Source of the DNA: Bog-950 sp044225825 | GTDB taxonomy: Bacteria > Bacteroidota > Bacteroidia > Chitinophagales > LD1 | Direction of reading: 5' to 3' | Length of the DNA: 64,000 bases | Assembly: GCA_044225825.1 (NCBI GenBank) | Contig: JBGAIB010000009.1 | Span: forward strand, 62,001 to 126,000 | Shown here: positions 53,889 to 62,900 of the stretch, in pieces | Layout of the letters: each line of letters starts with the position of its first letter | Numbering within the stretch: the first letter of the stretch is position 1 | Translations under genes and position numbers: made by a program | The notes under the pieces: generated by a model | What the model was told of the DNA's origin: nothing | The model's input: the letters and a program-made list of their open reading frames with translations, nothing else | Databases searched by the model: none

Positions 53889-53969
53889 TTAAAATTTTTC
53901 AGGTTTCAGCAACACATAAATCAGGTAAACGAAAACCAATAAGGAGACGATAAAGAGTGCGAGCATCAT
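53889..53969 (-). CDS. kdpF: KdpF small membrane subunit (26 aa)
   Basis: A 26-codon gene from ATG 53969 to TAA 53889, directly ahead of kdpA (gap 29 bp). It encodes one membrane helix (FIVSLLVFVYLIYVLL) followed by KPEKF, the usual KdpF ending in Bacteroidota. KdpF stabilises the KdpABC complex. It is too short for most automatic calls. Confidence 0.85.
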   Translation of the reverse strand: MMLALFIVSLLVFVYLIYVLLKPEKF

Positions 53970-53973
53970 AGGA

Positions 53974-54057
53974 TTAGATTTTATCGAACAAGTCGATGGT
54001 TTTGAAAAAGAGGCCGAAGCATAAAAGGCCGGCGGCGAATAAAATGGCGGTTAACAT
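53974..54057 (-). CDS. 27-aa membrane microprotein ahead of kdpF
   Basis: A 27-codon gene from ATG 54057 to TAA 53974, ending 4 bp before the kdpF start. The peptide is one membrane helix (AILFAAGLLCFGLFF) followed by KTIDLFDKI. It is unlike KdpF but has the same build: a membrane segment plus a short polar cytoplasmic tail. Tight spacing between the 124-aa gene and kdpF argues that it is translated. Possibly an extra Kdp subunit or regulator (inference). Confidence 0.65.
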   Translation of the reverse strand: MLTAILFAAGLLCFGLFFKTIDLFDKI

Positions 54058-54078
54058 AGTTGTAGGGTGTTTTTTATA

Positions 54079-54453
54079 TTACGTGTGAGAGGCATATATC
54101 TGGCGGCAATATTCTTTTTCGAAAAAGGCGAGAAACTTATTGCGGGCCTGCTGCGATGCAGAAAAGGAGGCTTCCAGCAAATGGCTGACACCATACACAA
54201 AAATGTTTTCGATGGCCAGGCGGGAGAGGTTAGTGCCCTGTTGCATAATGGTATGCGCTACCCTGTAGCAGTGCTCTATCTCCAGTTCGTTGTTTGTAAG
54301 CAACTGGGCACGGGTGTACTGCGTTAGGTTATTTACCGCCGTAAAAAGTTCTTTTACCGGAGAAGCCGGTTTACCCTGCATAGTAATTGCCGGAAATTCG
54401 CTGCGGATGATCTGCAGGGCGTTGATGCCGGAGTTTAATCTGTCGGTTTCCAT
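54079..54453 (-). CDS. Helical 124-aa protein, first gene of the kdp operon
   Basis: 124 aa, all-helical prediction, no membrane segment. Motifs that look conserved are PVKELFTAVNNLTQYTRAQLL, IEHCYRVAHTIMQQGTNLSRLAIENIFVYGVSHLLE and the acidic end. It lies 21 bp ahead of the 27-aa gene and right behind the sigma-54-like promoter, so it is the first product of the operon. I do not recognise the family with certainty; it could be a regulator of Kdp or of its sensor. Confidence 0.75.
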   Translation of the reverse strand: METDRLNSGINALQIIRSEFPAITMQGKPASPVKELFTAVNNLTQYTRAQLLTNNELEIEHCYRVAHTIMQQGTNLSRLAIENIFVYGVSHLLEASFSASQQARNKFLAFFEKEYCRQIYASHT

Positions 54454-54477
54454 ACAAATGGCTTTGGCACAGGTTAA

Positions 54478-54492
54478 ACAAAGGAGGTGCCT
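54478..54492 (-). promoter_or_regulatory. Sigma-54-like promoter of the kdp operon
   Basis: On the minus strand AGGCACCTCCTTTGT (54492-54478) fits the -24/-12 consensus TGGCAC-N5-TTGC: GGCAC and TTG match, the -12 C is T and the first T is A. GG and the -12 dinucleotide have the fixed 10-nt gap. Predicted start near 54466, 13 nt ahead of the first gene. An NtrC-type activator is encoded just upstream. Confidence 0.5.
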
Positions 54493-54517
54493 GCCGGTGG
54501 TCCGAATAAGGGAATGA

Positions 54518-54556
54518 GGCTATTTAATTGATTATCAGTATTTAATTAATTAATGA
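54518..54556. promoter_or_regulatory. AT-rich spacer, possible IHF-type bend site
   Basis: The stretch TTAATTGATTATCAGTATTT and the following TAATTAATTAATG lies between the sigma-54-like promoter and the palindromes. On the minus strand AATCAATTAAATA is near the IHF consensus (WATCAANNNNTTR, last part imperfect). DNA bending there would help a remote activator. Confidence 0.35.
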
Positions 54557-54591
54557 AGTAGGGCAGGTTACGACACAAGAACACTTACACC

Positions 54592-54628
54592 CTCTCAAAA
54601 TGAGAGAGTGATCTTATCAAAATGATAG
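54592..54628. promoter_or_regulatory. Two palindromic operators, probable activator binding sites
   Basis: CTCTCAAAATGAGAG (54592-54606) and TATCAAAATGATA (54615-54627) share the core TCAAAATGA and have centres 22 bp apart, two DNA turns. They lie about 133 and 155 bp upstream of the predicted kdp start, a usual place for enhancer sites of NtrC-type activators, just behind the activator gene. Confidence 0.6.
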
Positions 54629-54630
54629 GC

Positions 54631-55962
54631 TTAAAGTTTGTATTCCTCTATTTTACGATAGAGGGTGGCAGCCCCGATGCCTAACAGTTTGGCTGCTTCG
54701 GTTTTGTTGCCGCCGGTGTAATTGAGCACACGCTGGATGTGCAGCTTTTCCATATGGCTAAGAGAAAAGGCATTGGATTCGCCGGTAGCATGGTTTTGCT
54801 GAAAATCGAAAGGGAGATCCCCGAGGGTGAGTTGATTGCTATTGCAAAGAATAACGGCCCGTTCTAATATGTTTTTTAGTTCGCGGATGTTGCCCTTCCA
54901 GTTGTGTTGTTTCAATGCTTCGATAAAGTCATCGCTGATGGTATCGACGCGCTTGTTGGTTTTAAGTGCCGATTGCTGCATAAAGAATTTTGCCAGCAGC
55001 GGAATATCCTTTGCGCGCTCGTTGAGCGAAGGCAGCGGTATCTGGAAAACAGAAAGGCGATAGTAGAGATCGAGCCGGAAGTGGCCGGTTTCGCATTCCT
55101 GCAACAGGTTGCGGTTAGTGGCGGCTATAATGCGTACATCGGCTTTTTGTGTTTTAGTATCGCCCAGCTTTATGTACTCGCCGTTTTCGAGCACGCGCAG
55201 TAATTTGGTTTGTAATTCAAGGCTCATTTCGCCAATCTCATCCAGAAACAGGGTACCGCCATTGGCCTCTTCCAGCAAGCCTTTTTTATCGCGGTTGGCA
55301 CCGGTAAAGGCGCCGGCCTTATAGCCAAACAATTCGCTCTCCAGTATTTCCTTGCCAAAAGCTGCGCAGTTAAGCGCTACAAAGCTTTTAGACTTACGGG
55401 AACCGGCCTGGTGAATGGCCTGGGCAAAAACCTCTTTACCTGTACCCGTTTCACCGGTGATCAATACGGTGGTATCGGTGGCGGCCACTTTGCGTGCTAA
55501 ATCAATCGCGCGCTGCAATGCGGGGCTTTCGCCGATGATTTTTTCGAAGCCTATTTTTTGCTGCACCAGGTTTTCCAACTCATGTACCCGTTTTTGGAGG
55601 GCTACTTTTTCGAGCGCTTTATTTACCAGCGGGATAATGCGGTTGTTGTCGTCGCCTTTTGTGATATAGTCGAACGCGCCGCCTTTGATAGCGGTAACCC
55701 CATCGGGTATGTTACCATAGGCGGTTAACAGGATTATTTCGCAAAGCGGAGATTTGGCTTTTAGTTCTTTTACCAGTTCAACACCATTGGCGTCGGGCAG
55801 CTTTACATCGCAAATTATTACGTCGATGTCGGCGGGTTCCAATTTTTTTAAACCGGCTTTGGCGGTGCCTGCTTCCACTACCTCAAATCCTTCGAGGCTT
55901 AGAATGCGGGCGAGTAGTCCGCGCAGTTTTTCTTCATCGTCTATTATCAGCAGCTTGCTCAC
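54631..55962 (-). CDS. Sigma-54-dependent response regulator (NtrC family) of the kdp locus
   Basis: 443 aa. The receiver domain (1-120) has Asp8/Asp9, the phosphoacceptor Asp52 in IICDVKLPD, and Lys in DYITKGDDN. The AAA+ domain (about 140-370) has Walker A GETGTGKEVFAQAIHQ, the sigma-54 contact loop GAFTGA (in FGYKAGAFTGANRDKKG), FLDEIGEMSLELQTKLLRVL and the arginine-finger region YYRLSVF. A Fis-type helix-turn-helix ends the protein (NKTEAAKLLGIGAATLYRKIEEYKL). It replaces the OmpR-type KdpE of enterobacteria and should activate the sigma-54 promoter downstream. Confidence 0.95.
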   Translation of the reverse strand: MSKLLIIDDEEKLRGLLARILSLEGFEVVEAGTAKAGLKKLEPADIDVIICDVKLPDANGVELVKELKAKSPLCEIILLTAYGNIPDGVTAIKGGAFDYITKGDDNNRIIPLVNKALEKVALQKRVHELENLVQQKIGFEKIIGESPALQRAIDLARKVAATDTTVLITGETGTGKEVFAQAIHQAGSRKSKSFVALNCAAFGKEILESELFGYKAGAFTGANRDKKGLLEEANGGTLFLDEIGEMSLELQTKLLRVLENGEYIKLGDTKTQKADVRIIAATNRNLLQECETGHFRLDLYYRLSVFQIPLPSLNERAKDIPLLAKFFMQQSALKTNKRVDTISDDFIEALKQHNWKGNIRELKNILERAVILCNSNQLTLGDLPFDFQQNHATGESNAFSLSHMEKLHIQRVLNYTGGNKTEAAKLLGIGAATLYRKIEEYKL

Positions 55963-56022
55963 GTAGGGGGGCTTAATGCCGGCAAAAGTAGGAAAGCCTT
56001 ATTATGTAATGCTATGAAAATA

Positions 56023-56051
56023 AAAAACCACCTCTTGCGGAGGTGGTTTTT
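56023..56051 (-). terminator. Terminator of the ECF sigma gene
   Basis: A perfect 12-bp stem (AAAAACCACCTC / GAGGTGGTTTTT) with a TTGCG loop. On the minus strand it ends in a T run, 38 bp behind the sigma-factor stop codon. Confidence 0.88.
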
Positions 56052-56088
56052 ACAACGATTATGATTGAACCAACTATTAAACAAATTA

Positions 56089-56670
56089 TTAACGCACAGC
56101 CAGTTTGTGCTGCTCCATTAAACGGCGCAGGTTGATAAGTGCGTAGCGCATACGGCCCAGGCAAGTGTTGAGCGGTGCTTTGGTGTACTCGCTTACTTCC
56201 TTAAAGCTGAAGTTGAAGAAGTGGCGCAGGATCACTACTTCCTTTTGTTCTTCGGGCAGCATTTCAATTAATTCTTTCAGCTTGCCTTCAAACTTTTCCA
56301 GCTCCACATGCTCTTCGGCAGGTGTTTCGTCGAATTTCATGTATTTAAATATGTCGTCGCCATCGCTGGTAACAATACCGGGCGTGCGTTTAACACGGCG
56401 GAAGTAATCGATACAGAGGTTGTAGGCTATACGCATAACCCAGGGGGCAAATTTGCCTTCTTCGTTGTACTTACCACTGCGCAGGGTGTCGATGGCTTTA
56501 ATGAACGTTTCCTGGAAGATGTCTTCAGCCAGGTACTGGTCCTTAACCATGCAGTAGATGGAGGTGTAAACTTTTTCCTTGTGACGGGCAATCAGTCTTT
56601 CAAGGGCAAGTTCGTTGCCTTGCAGGTAACTGTTTACAAGTTCCTGGTCGCTCATGAGTGGTGTACGCAT
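56089..56670 (-). CDS. RpoE-like ECF sigma factor
   Basis: 193 aa. Region 2: YLQGNELALERLIARHKEKVY, MVKDQYLAEDIFQETFIKAIDTL, WVMRIAYNLCIDYFRRVKR. Region 4: LPEEQKEVVILRHFFNFSFKEVSEYTKAPLNTCLGRMRYALINLRR. It has the compact form of the constitutive RpoE-like sigma factors of Bacteroidota. No anti-sigma gene is adjacent, which fits those factors. It is transcribed as a single gene with its own terminator. Confidence 0.92.
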   Translation of the reverse strand: MRTPLMSDQELVNSYLQGNELALERLIARHKEKVYTSIYCMVKDQYLAEDIFQETFIKAIDTLRSGKYNEEGKFAPWVMRIAYNLCIDYFRRVKRTPGIVTSDGDDIFKYMKFDETPAEEHVELEKFEGKLKELIEMLPEEQKEVVILRHFFNFSFKEVSEYTKAPLNTCLGRMRYALINLRRLMEQHKLAVR

Positions 56671-57052
56671 AACCTTACGTTTTTAGGTGGTTAACGAAAT
56701 GAAAGGTAGATGCTGTTCTCGATAAGCGATTTTGTGGTTGTTGGCTTTCGCCGGTTTTAAAAAATATGTTGCCTGTTAAACCCTTGCGGGGTTTTGTTGT
56801 TATAAAAAAGCCTCGGCCCTATTACCCTATTGCGGGTAAGGCAGGCAGGGGTTATTCGTTAAATAATCCGAAATACTTAAAAACGCACTACACAAGGGGG
56901 CTCCATAGCTAAGCCTGTGTATTCATCCGCTCTAAAATGTAAGTATAAAATAGCCCTAATAATTATTTTTGCGTGCTGCTAAAAATGAATGTAGAAGTAT
57001 GTGGCTATAGTGGTTGGTTTGTTATTGTGATACCGAAGTTAAATAAAAGAAA
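56671..57052. other. 382-bp divergent region between sigma gene and uvrA
   Basis: No gene is seen. A TATTTTTG at 56964-56971 is a full -7 match for uvrA but has no clear -33 element. TACCTTTC (minus strand, 56708-56701) may be the -7 element of the sigma gene. Confidence 0.4.
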
Positions 57053-59839
57053 TTGAAAAATAAAACGAGCGAACAAAAATTATTTATAAAAGGCGCCAAG
57101 GTCCATAATCTTAAAGATGTGGACGTGGAGCTGCCCAAAAACAAGTTTATCGTTATTACGGGTGTTTCGGGTTCGGGTAAATCGAGCTTAACGATTGATA
57201 CCCTGTACGCCGAGGGACAGCGCCGGTATGTGGAAAGTCTTTCCAGCTACGCCCGGCAGTTCCTTACCCGTATGGATAAACCAGATGTGGACTATATAAA
57301 AGGGTTGTGTCCGGCCATTGCTATTGAGCAGAAGGTATCTACGCGCACCACCCGCTCAACCGTTGGCTCCCTTACTGAACTATACGATTACCTGCGGCTT
57401 TTGTTTGCCCGGGTAGGTAAAACTTATAGTCCCGAGAGCGGTGAACTGGTGCGCAAGCATGAAGTACGCGATGTGGTGGACTTTATTTTCGGATTGCCGG
57501 AGGGCGAAAAGGCTTTTATATACTATCATGAGCGCGTACAGAAGAGTGTGCCCGAGCAGTTGAAACTGCTACTTCAAAAAGGTTTTACCCGTGTACAACT
57601 AAAGCCTGGTGGGGAAACCGTAAAAATTGAGGAACATATTGATAGTAAGGAACTTGTAAAAAGCAAGGAGAAAGCATTACGGGTGCTGGTGGATCGTGTA
57701 ATTGTTAAAAAGGACGATGAGGATTTGAAAAGCCGGGTGGCCGATAGCGTGCAAACAGCCTTTAATGAAGGCGGGCAGGAGTGCCTGGTAGTTAGCGGCA
57801 GTGGACAAGAGGTGGTGTTTAACAACAAGTTTGAGGCCGACGGAATGGCCTTTGAAGAGCCATCGCCCAATTTCTTCAACTTTAATAACCCCTATGGCGC
57901 CTGCAAAACCTGCGAAGGTTTTGGAACTGTGATGGGTATTGATGAAGACCTGATTTTTCCGGATAAGGAATTATCGGTTTATGAAGGGGCTATTGCGCCC
58001 TGGCGTGGCGAGAAGATGAGCGAATGGGCCGAGCCGCTTATTAAGAAAGGTATCCTGTTTGATTTTCCGATACACCGGGCTTACAAGGACCTGAGTAAAA
58101 AAGAGAAGGAACTGCTTTGGACAGGTAACGAGTATTTTAGCGGGCTTGCTTACTTCTTTCAATACCTGGAAGAAAAAAGTTATAAGATACAGTATCGCGT
58201 AATGCTATCGCGTTACCGCGGTAAAACTACCTGCCCCGATTGTAAAGGTTCGCGGATACGTAAAGATGCACACTATGTAAAAGTGGCAGATAAGGATATT
58301 GCGCAACTGTTGATGATGCCTATTAAAGAGCTGTATGCGTTTTTTAAAACGGTAAAGCTGGAAGGCAGCGATGAAAAGATAAGCAGCAAGATTTTGGTGG
58401 AAGTGCGCAACCGTTTGCAGACCATGATGGATGTGGGTTTGGGTTACCTGACACTGAACCGGATTTCGAATACGTTGAGCGGTGGCGAAACACAGCGTAT
58501 TAACCTAACGCGCAGCATAGGCAGCAATTTAACTTCCTCGCTTTATATACTCGACGAGCCCAGCATTGGTTTGCACCAGCGCGATACGGACCGGTTGATT
58601 ACCGTGTTAAAGAACCTGCGCGATTTGGGTAACACGGTAGTGGTAGTGGAGCACGATGAGGATATTATGAAAGCCAGCGACCATATAGTGGATATGGGCC
58701 CAGAAGCAGGCGTTTATGGAGGTGAAGTAATGTATAACGGCAGTTCAGATAAAATTGAAAAGTCGGGCACTTTAACGGCCAAGTACCTTACCGGTAAACT
58801 GGAGATACCCTACAGTAGTAAACGCCGTAAGCCGGCCAACTGGATAGAAATTAAAGGTGCCACCCAGCATAATTTGAAGAACGTAGATGCGCGTTTTCCG
58901 CTGCAGGCGTTAACCGTGGTGAGCGGGGTAAGCGGTTCGGGTAAAACCACGCTTATTAAAAAGATATTGTACCCAGCCATGATGCGCCTGTTTGACGGAG
59001 CTGGAGAAAAACCCGGAACGTTTAAAGAGTTAACCGGCGACCTGAAACGCATTACTGCAGTGGAAATGATTGACCAGAATCCACTGGGCCGCAGCAGCCG
59101 CAGTAACCCGGTAACGTATGTAAAAGCCTGGGATACGATACGCGATTTGTTTTCGAAACAGCAACTTAGTAAGCTGCGTGGTTACCAACCCAAGGAGTTT
59201 AGTTTTAACGTGGAGGGTGGGCGTTGTGAAACCTGCAAAGGGGAAGGTGAAGTGGTGGTAGAGATGCAGTTTTTGGCAGATGTGCACCTGAAGTGCGAGG
59301 TTTGCGGCGGTAAGAAGTTTAAGGAGGAAGTACTGGAAGTGCAGTATAAAGGCAAGAACGTATTTGAAATACTGGAGTTGAGCGTAGATGAGGCGGTGGA
59401 GTTTTTTAAAGACAACGCGGATATAGCGCAACGCCTGGCACCACTGCAGAACGTGGGTCTCGGGTATGTTAAGCTGGGCCAAAGCAGCAGTACGCTGAGC
59501 GGTGGCGAAGCCCAACGTGTGAAACTGGCATCCTATCTTACCCGCGGTACGGCGCCTAATCCTATCCTGTTCATATTCGATGAGCCTACCACAGGGCTTC
59601 ATTTTCATGACATTAACAAGCTAATGGCCTCGTTTAACCAGCTTATAGAGGCCGGCCATACCGTTATAGTTATTGAGCACAACATGGACGTAATTAAATG
59701 CGCCGACTGGCTGATTGATTTAGGGCCGGAAGGGGGCGACGAAGGGGGGCATTTGGTATACCAGGGTGTGCCCGAAGGTATCCTTTCCGCCAAAAAGTCG
59801 TATACGGCTATGTATTTGAAACCCAAACTGCATCATTAA
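57053..59839 (+). CDS. uvrA: Excinuclease ABC subunit A
   Basis: 928 aa with a TTG start at 57053; an in-frame TAA lies just upstream and no ATG or GTG precedes the conserved start LFIKGAKVHNLKDVDVELPK, so TTG is the only choice. Both ABC halves have Walker A (TGVSGSGKSS near 36, SGVSGSGKTT near 628) and signature motifs (TLSGGETQRINL near 477, TLSGGEAQRVKL near 820). Zinc ligands: CKTC near 287, TCPDC near 395, and the complete CETC ... CEVC finger near 727-752. UvrA finds bulky DNA damage and loads UvrB. Bacteroidota commonly have two UvrA forms; this is the 930-residue one. Confidence 0.96.
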   Translation: MKNKTSEQKLFIKGAKVHNLKDVDVELPKNKFIVITGVSGSGKSSLTIDTLYAEGQRRYVESLSSYARQFLTRMDKPDVDYIKGLCPAIAIEQKVSTRTTRSTVGSLTELYDYLRLLFARVGKTYSPESGELVRKHEVRDVVDFIFGLPEGEKAFIYYHERVQKSVPEQLKLLLQKGFTRVQLKPGGETVKIEEHIDSKELVKSKEKALRVLVDRVIVKKDDEDLKSRVADSVQTAFNEGGQECLVVSGSGQEVVFNNKFEADGMAFEEPSPNFFNFNNPYGACKTCEGFGTVMGIDEDLIFPDKELSVYEGAIAPWRGEKMSEWAEPLIKKGILFDFPIHRAYKDLSKKEKELLWTGNEYFSGLAYFFQYLEEKSYKIQYRVMLSRYRGKTTCPDCKGSRIRKDAHYVKVADKDIAQLLMMPIKELYAFFKTVKLEGSDEKISSKILVEVRNRLQTMMDVGLGYLTLNRISNTLSGGETQRINLTRSIGSNLTSSLYILDEPSIGLHQRDTDRLITVLKNLRDLGNTVVVVEHDEDIMKASDHIVDMGPEAGVYGGEVMYNGSSDKIEKSGTLTAKYLTGKLEIPYSSKRRKPANWIEIKGATQHNLKNVDARFPLQALTVVSGVSGSGKTTLIKKILYPAMMRLFDGAGEKPGTFKELTGDLKRITAVEMIDQNPLGRSSRSNPVTYVKAWDTIRDLFSKQQLSKLRGYQPKEFSFNVEGGRCETCKGEGEVVVEMQFLADVHLKCEVCGGKKFKEEVLEVQYKGKNVFEILELSVDEAVEFFKDNADIAQRLAPLQNVGLGYVKLGQSSSTLSGGEAQRVKLASYLTRGTAPNPILFIFDEPTTGLHFHDINKLMASFNQLIEAGHTVIVIEHNMDVIKCADWLIDLGPEGGDEGGHLVYQGVPEGILSAKKSYTAMYLKPKLHH

Positions 59840-59952
59840 CCGAGATTTCAACCGGGTTTGGTCAGTAACTTACCGCACTGGCGGTAACAGGAAATGTAGT
59901 TTTGATGGATTGTTTTTTGCCGGGCAGCCGGCACAACGAATTGTCGTATAAC

Positions 59953-62900
59953 GTGAAGCGGATTTTACTTCTTCTGGTAGGTTTTGTATGGCTGGGTACC
60001 ACCCTGCAGGCACAGGATTTTACCGGATATGTAAAGCGCACCGACAGTGTTTCTTCGCCCATCTACATGGCGAAGGTGGAGATCAGCGAAGCTGATAAGC
60101 CCCTCACCCAACTAAAAACCTACTTTAACGGCATGTATAAGTTTACGCCCGCCAAGAGCAAAACTTATACGATTAAAATTACTTACGCCGGCTATACCGA
60201 TACCACGTTTACTATTACCAGCGATAAAAACGGTAAACCATCGCCCGAAGAGGTTACCGTACGTTTAAAGAAGGACGGCATGCGCCTGCTGGGTGTGGTG
60301 CGCAGTCGCGAGGAGGATTTCCCGATTAAGGGCGCTACCATTGTGCTGAAGAATGTAATGACCCGGCAGGAAAACCGGTTTACTACTGATATTGATGGGG
60401 CTTACAATTTTAAGCTGGAGTATGAAACCAACTACCGGTTTTCGATTGACAAACGCTCACCAGGCATTTTTAATACCTATAAGGATACCACCTTTTATAT
60501 CAGTACCATTGGCTTTAACCAGCCGCTGGATTATAAGCTGGATATTTACCTGGACCCGGTGTTGTATGCCACTACCACGGTACGCGAAGGTTACGATGCC
60601 ACCAAACAACAGGAGAAAGCAACCAAGCCGGTAATTGAGGTAGGCAAATCGGTTGAAGAGAAACAACCGGAGAACCAGAGCAAGACCCAGGCGGGCGGCA
60701 ACCAGCCTTTTGTACAAAGTGAAAAGGATAAGGAAGCGGCGGACAAAATTGCACAGTTGCAGGCGGAGCTGGAGAAAACTAAAAAAGAACTTGATCAGGC
60801 TAAGAAAAGTACACCTAAAACCGCAAGCGGCGGTGGTGGCGGTGGCGGCAATAAGAAGAAAAACAAAAATGACGACAGTGATATTCCGGTGGTGATTATT
60901 GAAGATAAGCCGGTAGTAGCGAAGAGTGAGGAACAGAAAAAGGCAGAAGAGCAAAAAATAAAGGATGCTGAGGCAAAGCAAAAGCAGGCGGAAGAAAGTT
61001 TAGCGAAGGCTAAGCAGGCGGAAACTGCACGCCAGCAGGCCCTTGCAGAAGCTAAACAAAAAGCCAGTGCAGACTCGCTGCAAAAAGCGAAAGCCGAGAC
61101 AGAAAAGCTGAAGGCGGAAGCAGAAAGACAGCGTGTAACAGACGACAGTTTGCAGTTAGTGCGCAAACAACAGGAACAAGCGGTGAAGGAGCAGGCGAAA
61201 GCAGAAGCCGAGAAACGCGAAAAAGAAACGCAGGCTCTTATAGCTGCCCGCGAAAAGGCTGTAAAAGATTCAGTTGCTAAAGTAACCCAGGCTTTGTTGA
61301 AGAAGCAACAGGAGGACTCGGTTAAACATGTGAAAGAAATGCAGGCCTTGCAGGCCAAAGAGAAGGCGACGCAGGATTCGTTAAAGCAAGTGGCTACCGC
61401 GCTGGCTAAAAAGGCACAGCAGGATTCGGTAAAACGCGTGAAAGAGGAAGCTGCTTTACTTGCTGCGCGTGAAAAGGCCGTGAAGGATTCGGTGGTAAAA
61501 GTAACGCAGGCCCTTTTGAAGAAGCAGTTCGAAGATTCTGTTAAGCATGTGAAAGAAATGCAAGCCCTGCAGGCCAAAGAAAAAGCCACCCAGGATTCGT
61601 TGAAACAGGTAGCTACAGCGCTGGCTAAAAAGGCACAGCAGGATTCCATTATAAGGGTAAAGGAAGAACAAGCCCTGCTTGCTGCGCGTGAAAAGGCGGT
61701 GAAGGATTCGGTGGCAAAAGTTACGCAGGCTTTATTGAAGAAGCAGCAGGAAGATTCCGTACTGCACGCAAAAGAATTGCAGGTGTTGCAGGCGAAGCAG
61801 AAGGCCACACAAGATTCCTTAAAGCAAGTGGCGGCAGCGCTGGCTAAAAAGGCACAGCAAGATTCGTTGCGTGCTGACCGGTTGGCACGCGAGCAGCGGG
61901 AAGCCCTTGAAAAAGCTACCCGGGATTCGATTGACCGGGCTAAAGCCTTGCAGGCGAAATTGCAGTTAGAGGATTCGTTGAAACGGGTGAAGGCTGCGCA
62001 ACAGGCTGCAGCGATTGCCGAACAGGCACGCCGCGATTCCATCAATAAAGCAAAAGAGTTAGCAGAGAAAATAAAAGAGGAAGCCATACGCAAAGCCAAT
62101 GCCGACTATGCTGCCCGCCAGAAGGCACAGCAGGATTCGCTGGCTGCGGCTGCACAGTTACGCCAAAAATTTGTGAGTGACAGTTTAGCCCGTGCTAAGT
62201 TTGAACGCGAAAGTGCGGAACGCGAAGCAGCGCTGCAAAAAGCCTATGACGACTCAGTTAAAAAGGCCCAGGCGGCTTTGCTGCCTAAAGCAGCGCGCTG
62301 TTGGATTACGGTGGTAGATTCGGCTAACAAATTTATTAAAGGAGCTACGGTGACCGTAAAAAATGATAAAGGGGGTGAGTTATCGAAACGCGTAACAGAT
62401 GACAAGGGCTTTTGCTATATCGATATTAAAACCCTTACCTCCTATCTGGTGGTAGTAAGCAAGCCCGACTATAATAGCGCTACCAATAGTTTCTCGCTGC
62501 CTAACAGCGCCAACTTTACCTGTAGCCGCAGTTTTAGATTATTGCCTGCCTACAAAGCCCCTGCTGTTGTAGAGGTAAACACCACGCCTAAAGTTTCGGA
62601 AGAAGAGTTGCGTGTGAAAGCCTTGTATGATTCGATTGCACAAGCGCGCAGTCTGGATAAGCGCACGCAGTTTGAAGAAGAATTAATGGCTATTAAGCGC
62701 GAACAGGCCCGCCGCATACGCGAAGCTGCCGAACGTAAGAGTACCGCAGATTCCATAGCACGTGCTATCAAACTAGCCTATCAGAAACACCTGGAAGATT
62801 CAATGGCGGTTGTAAAAGCAAAAGAAGAGCAGTTGGCGCAGGAAGCGGCACGCAAAAAGGCGGTGCAGGATTCGATTGACAAGGCCAGGGCTGCCGCCTG

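Noticed and set aside
54592..54628. The two palindromes as a terminator of the regulator gene
   Set aside because: The stems are AT-rich and short and have no T run behind them on the minus strand; matching cores at 22-bp spacing fit binding sites better.
60795..62099. 434-codon antisense frame of Ser/Ala/Cys/Phe composition
   Set aside because: It is the mirror of the Ala/Lys/Glu-rich coding strand; long antisense frames are expected from such biased sequence, and the plus strand has the signal peptide and domain order of a real gene.
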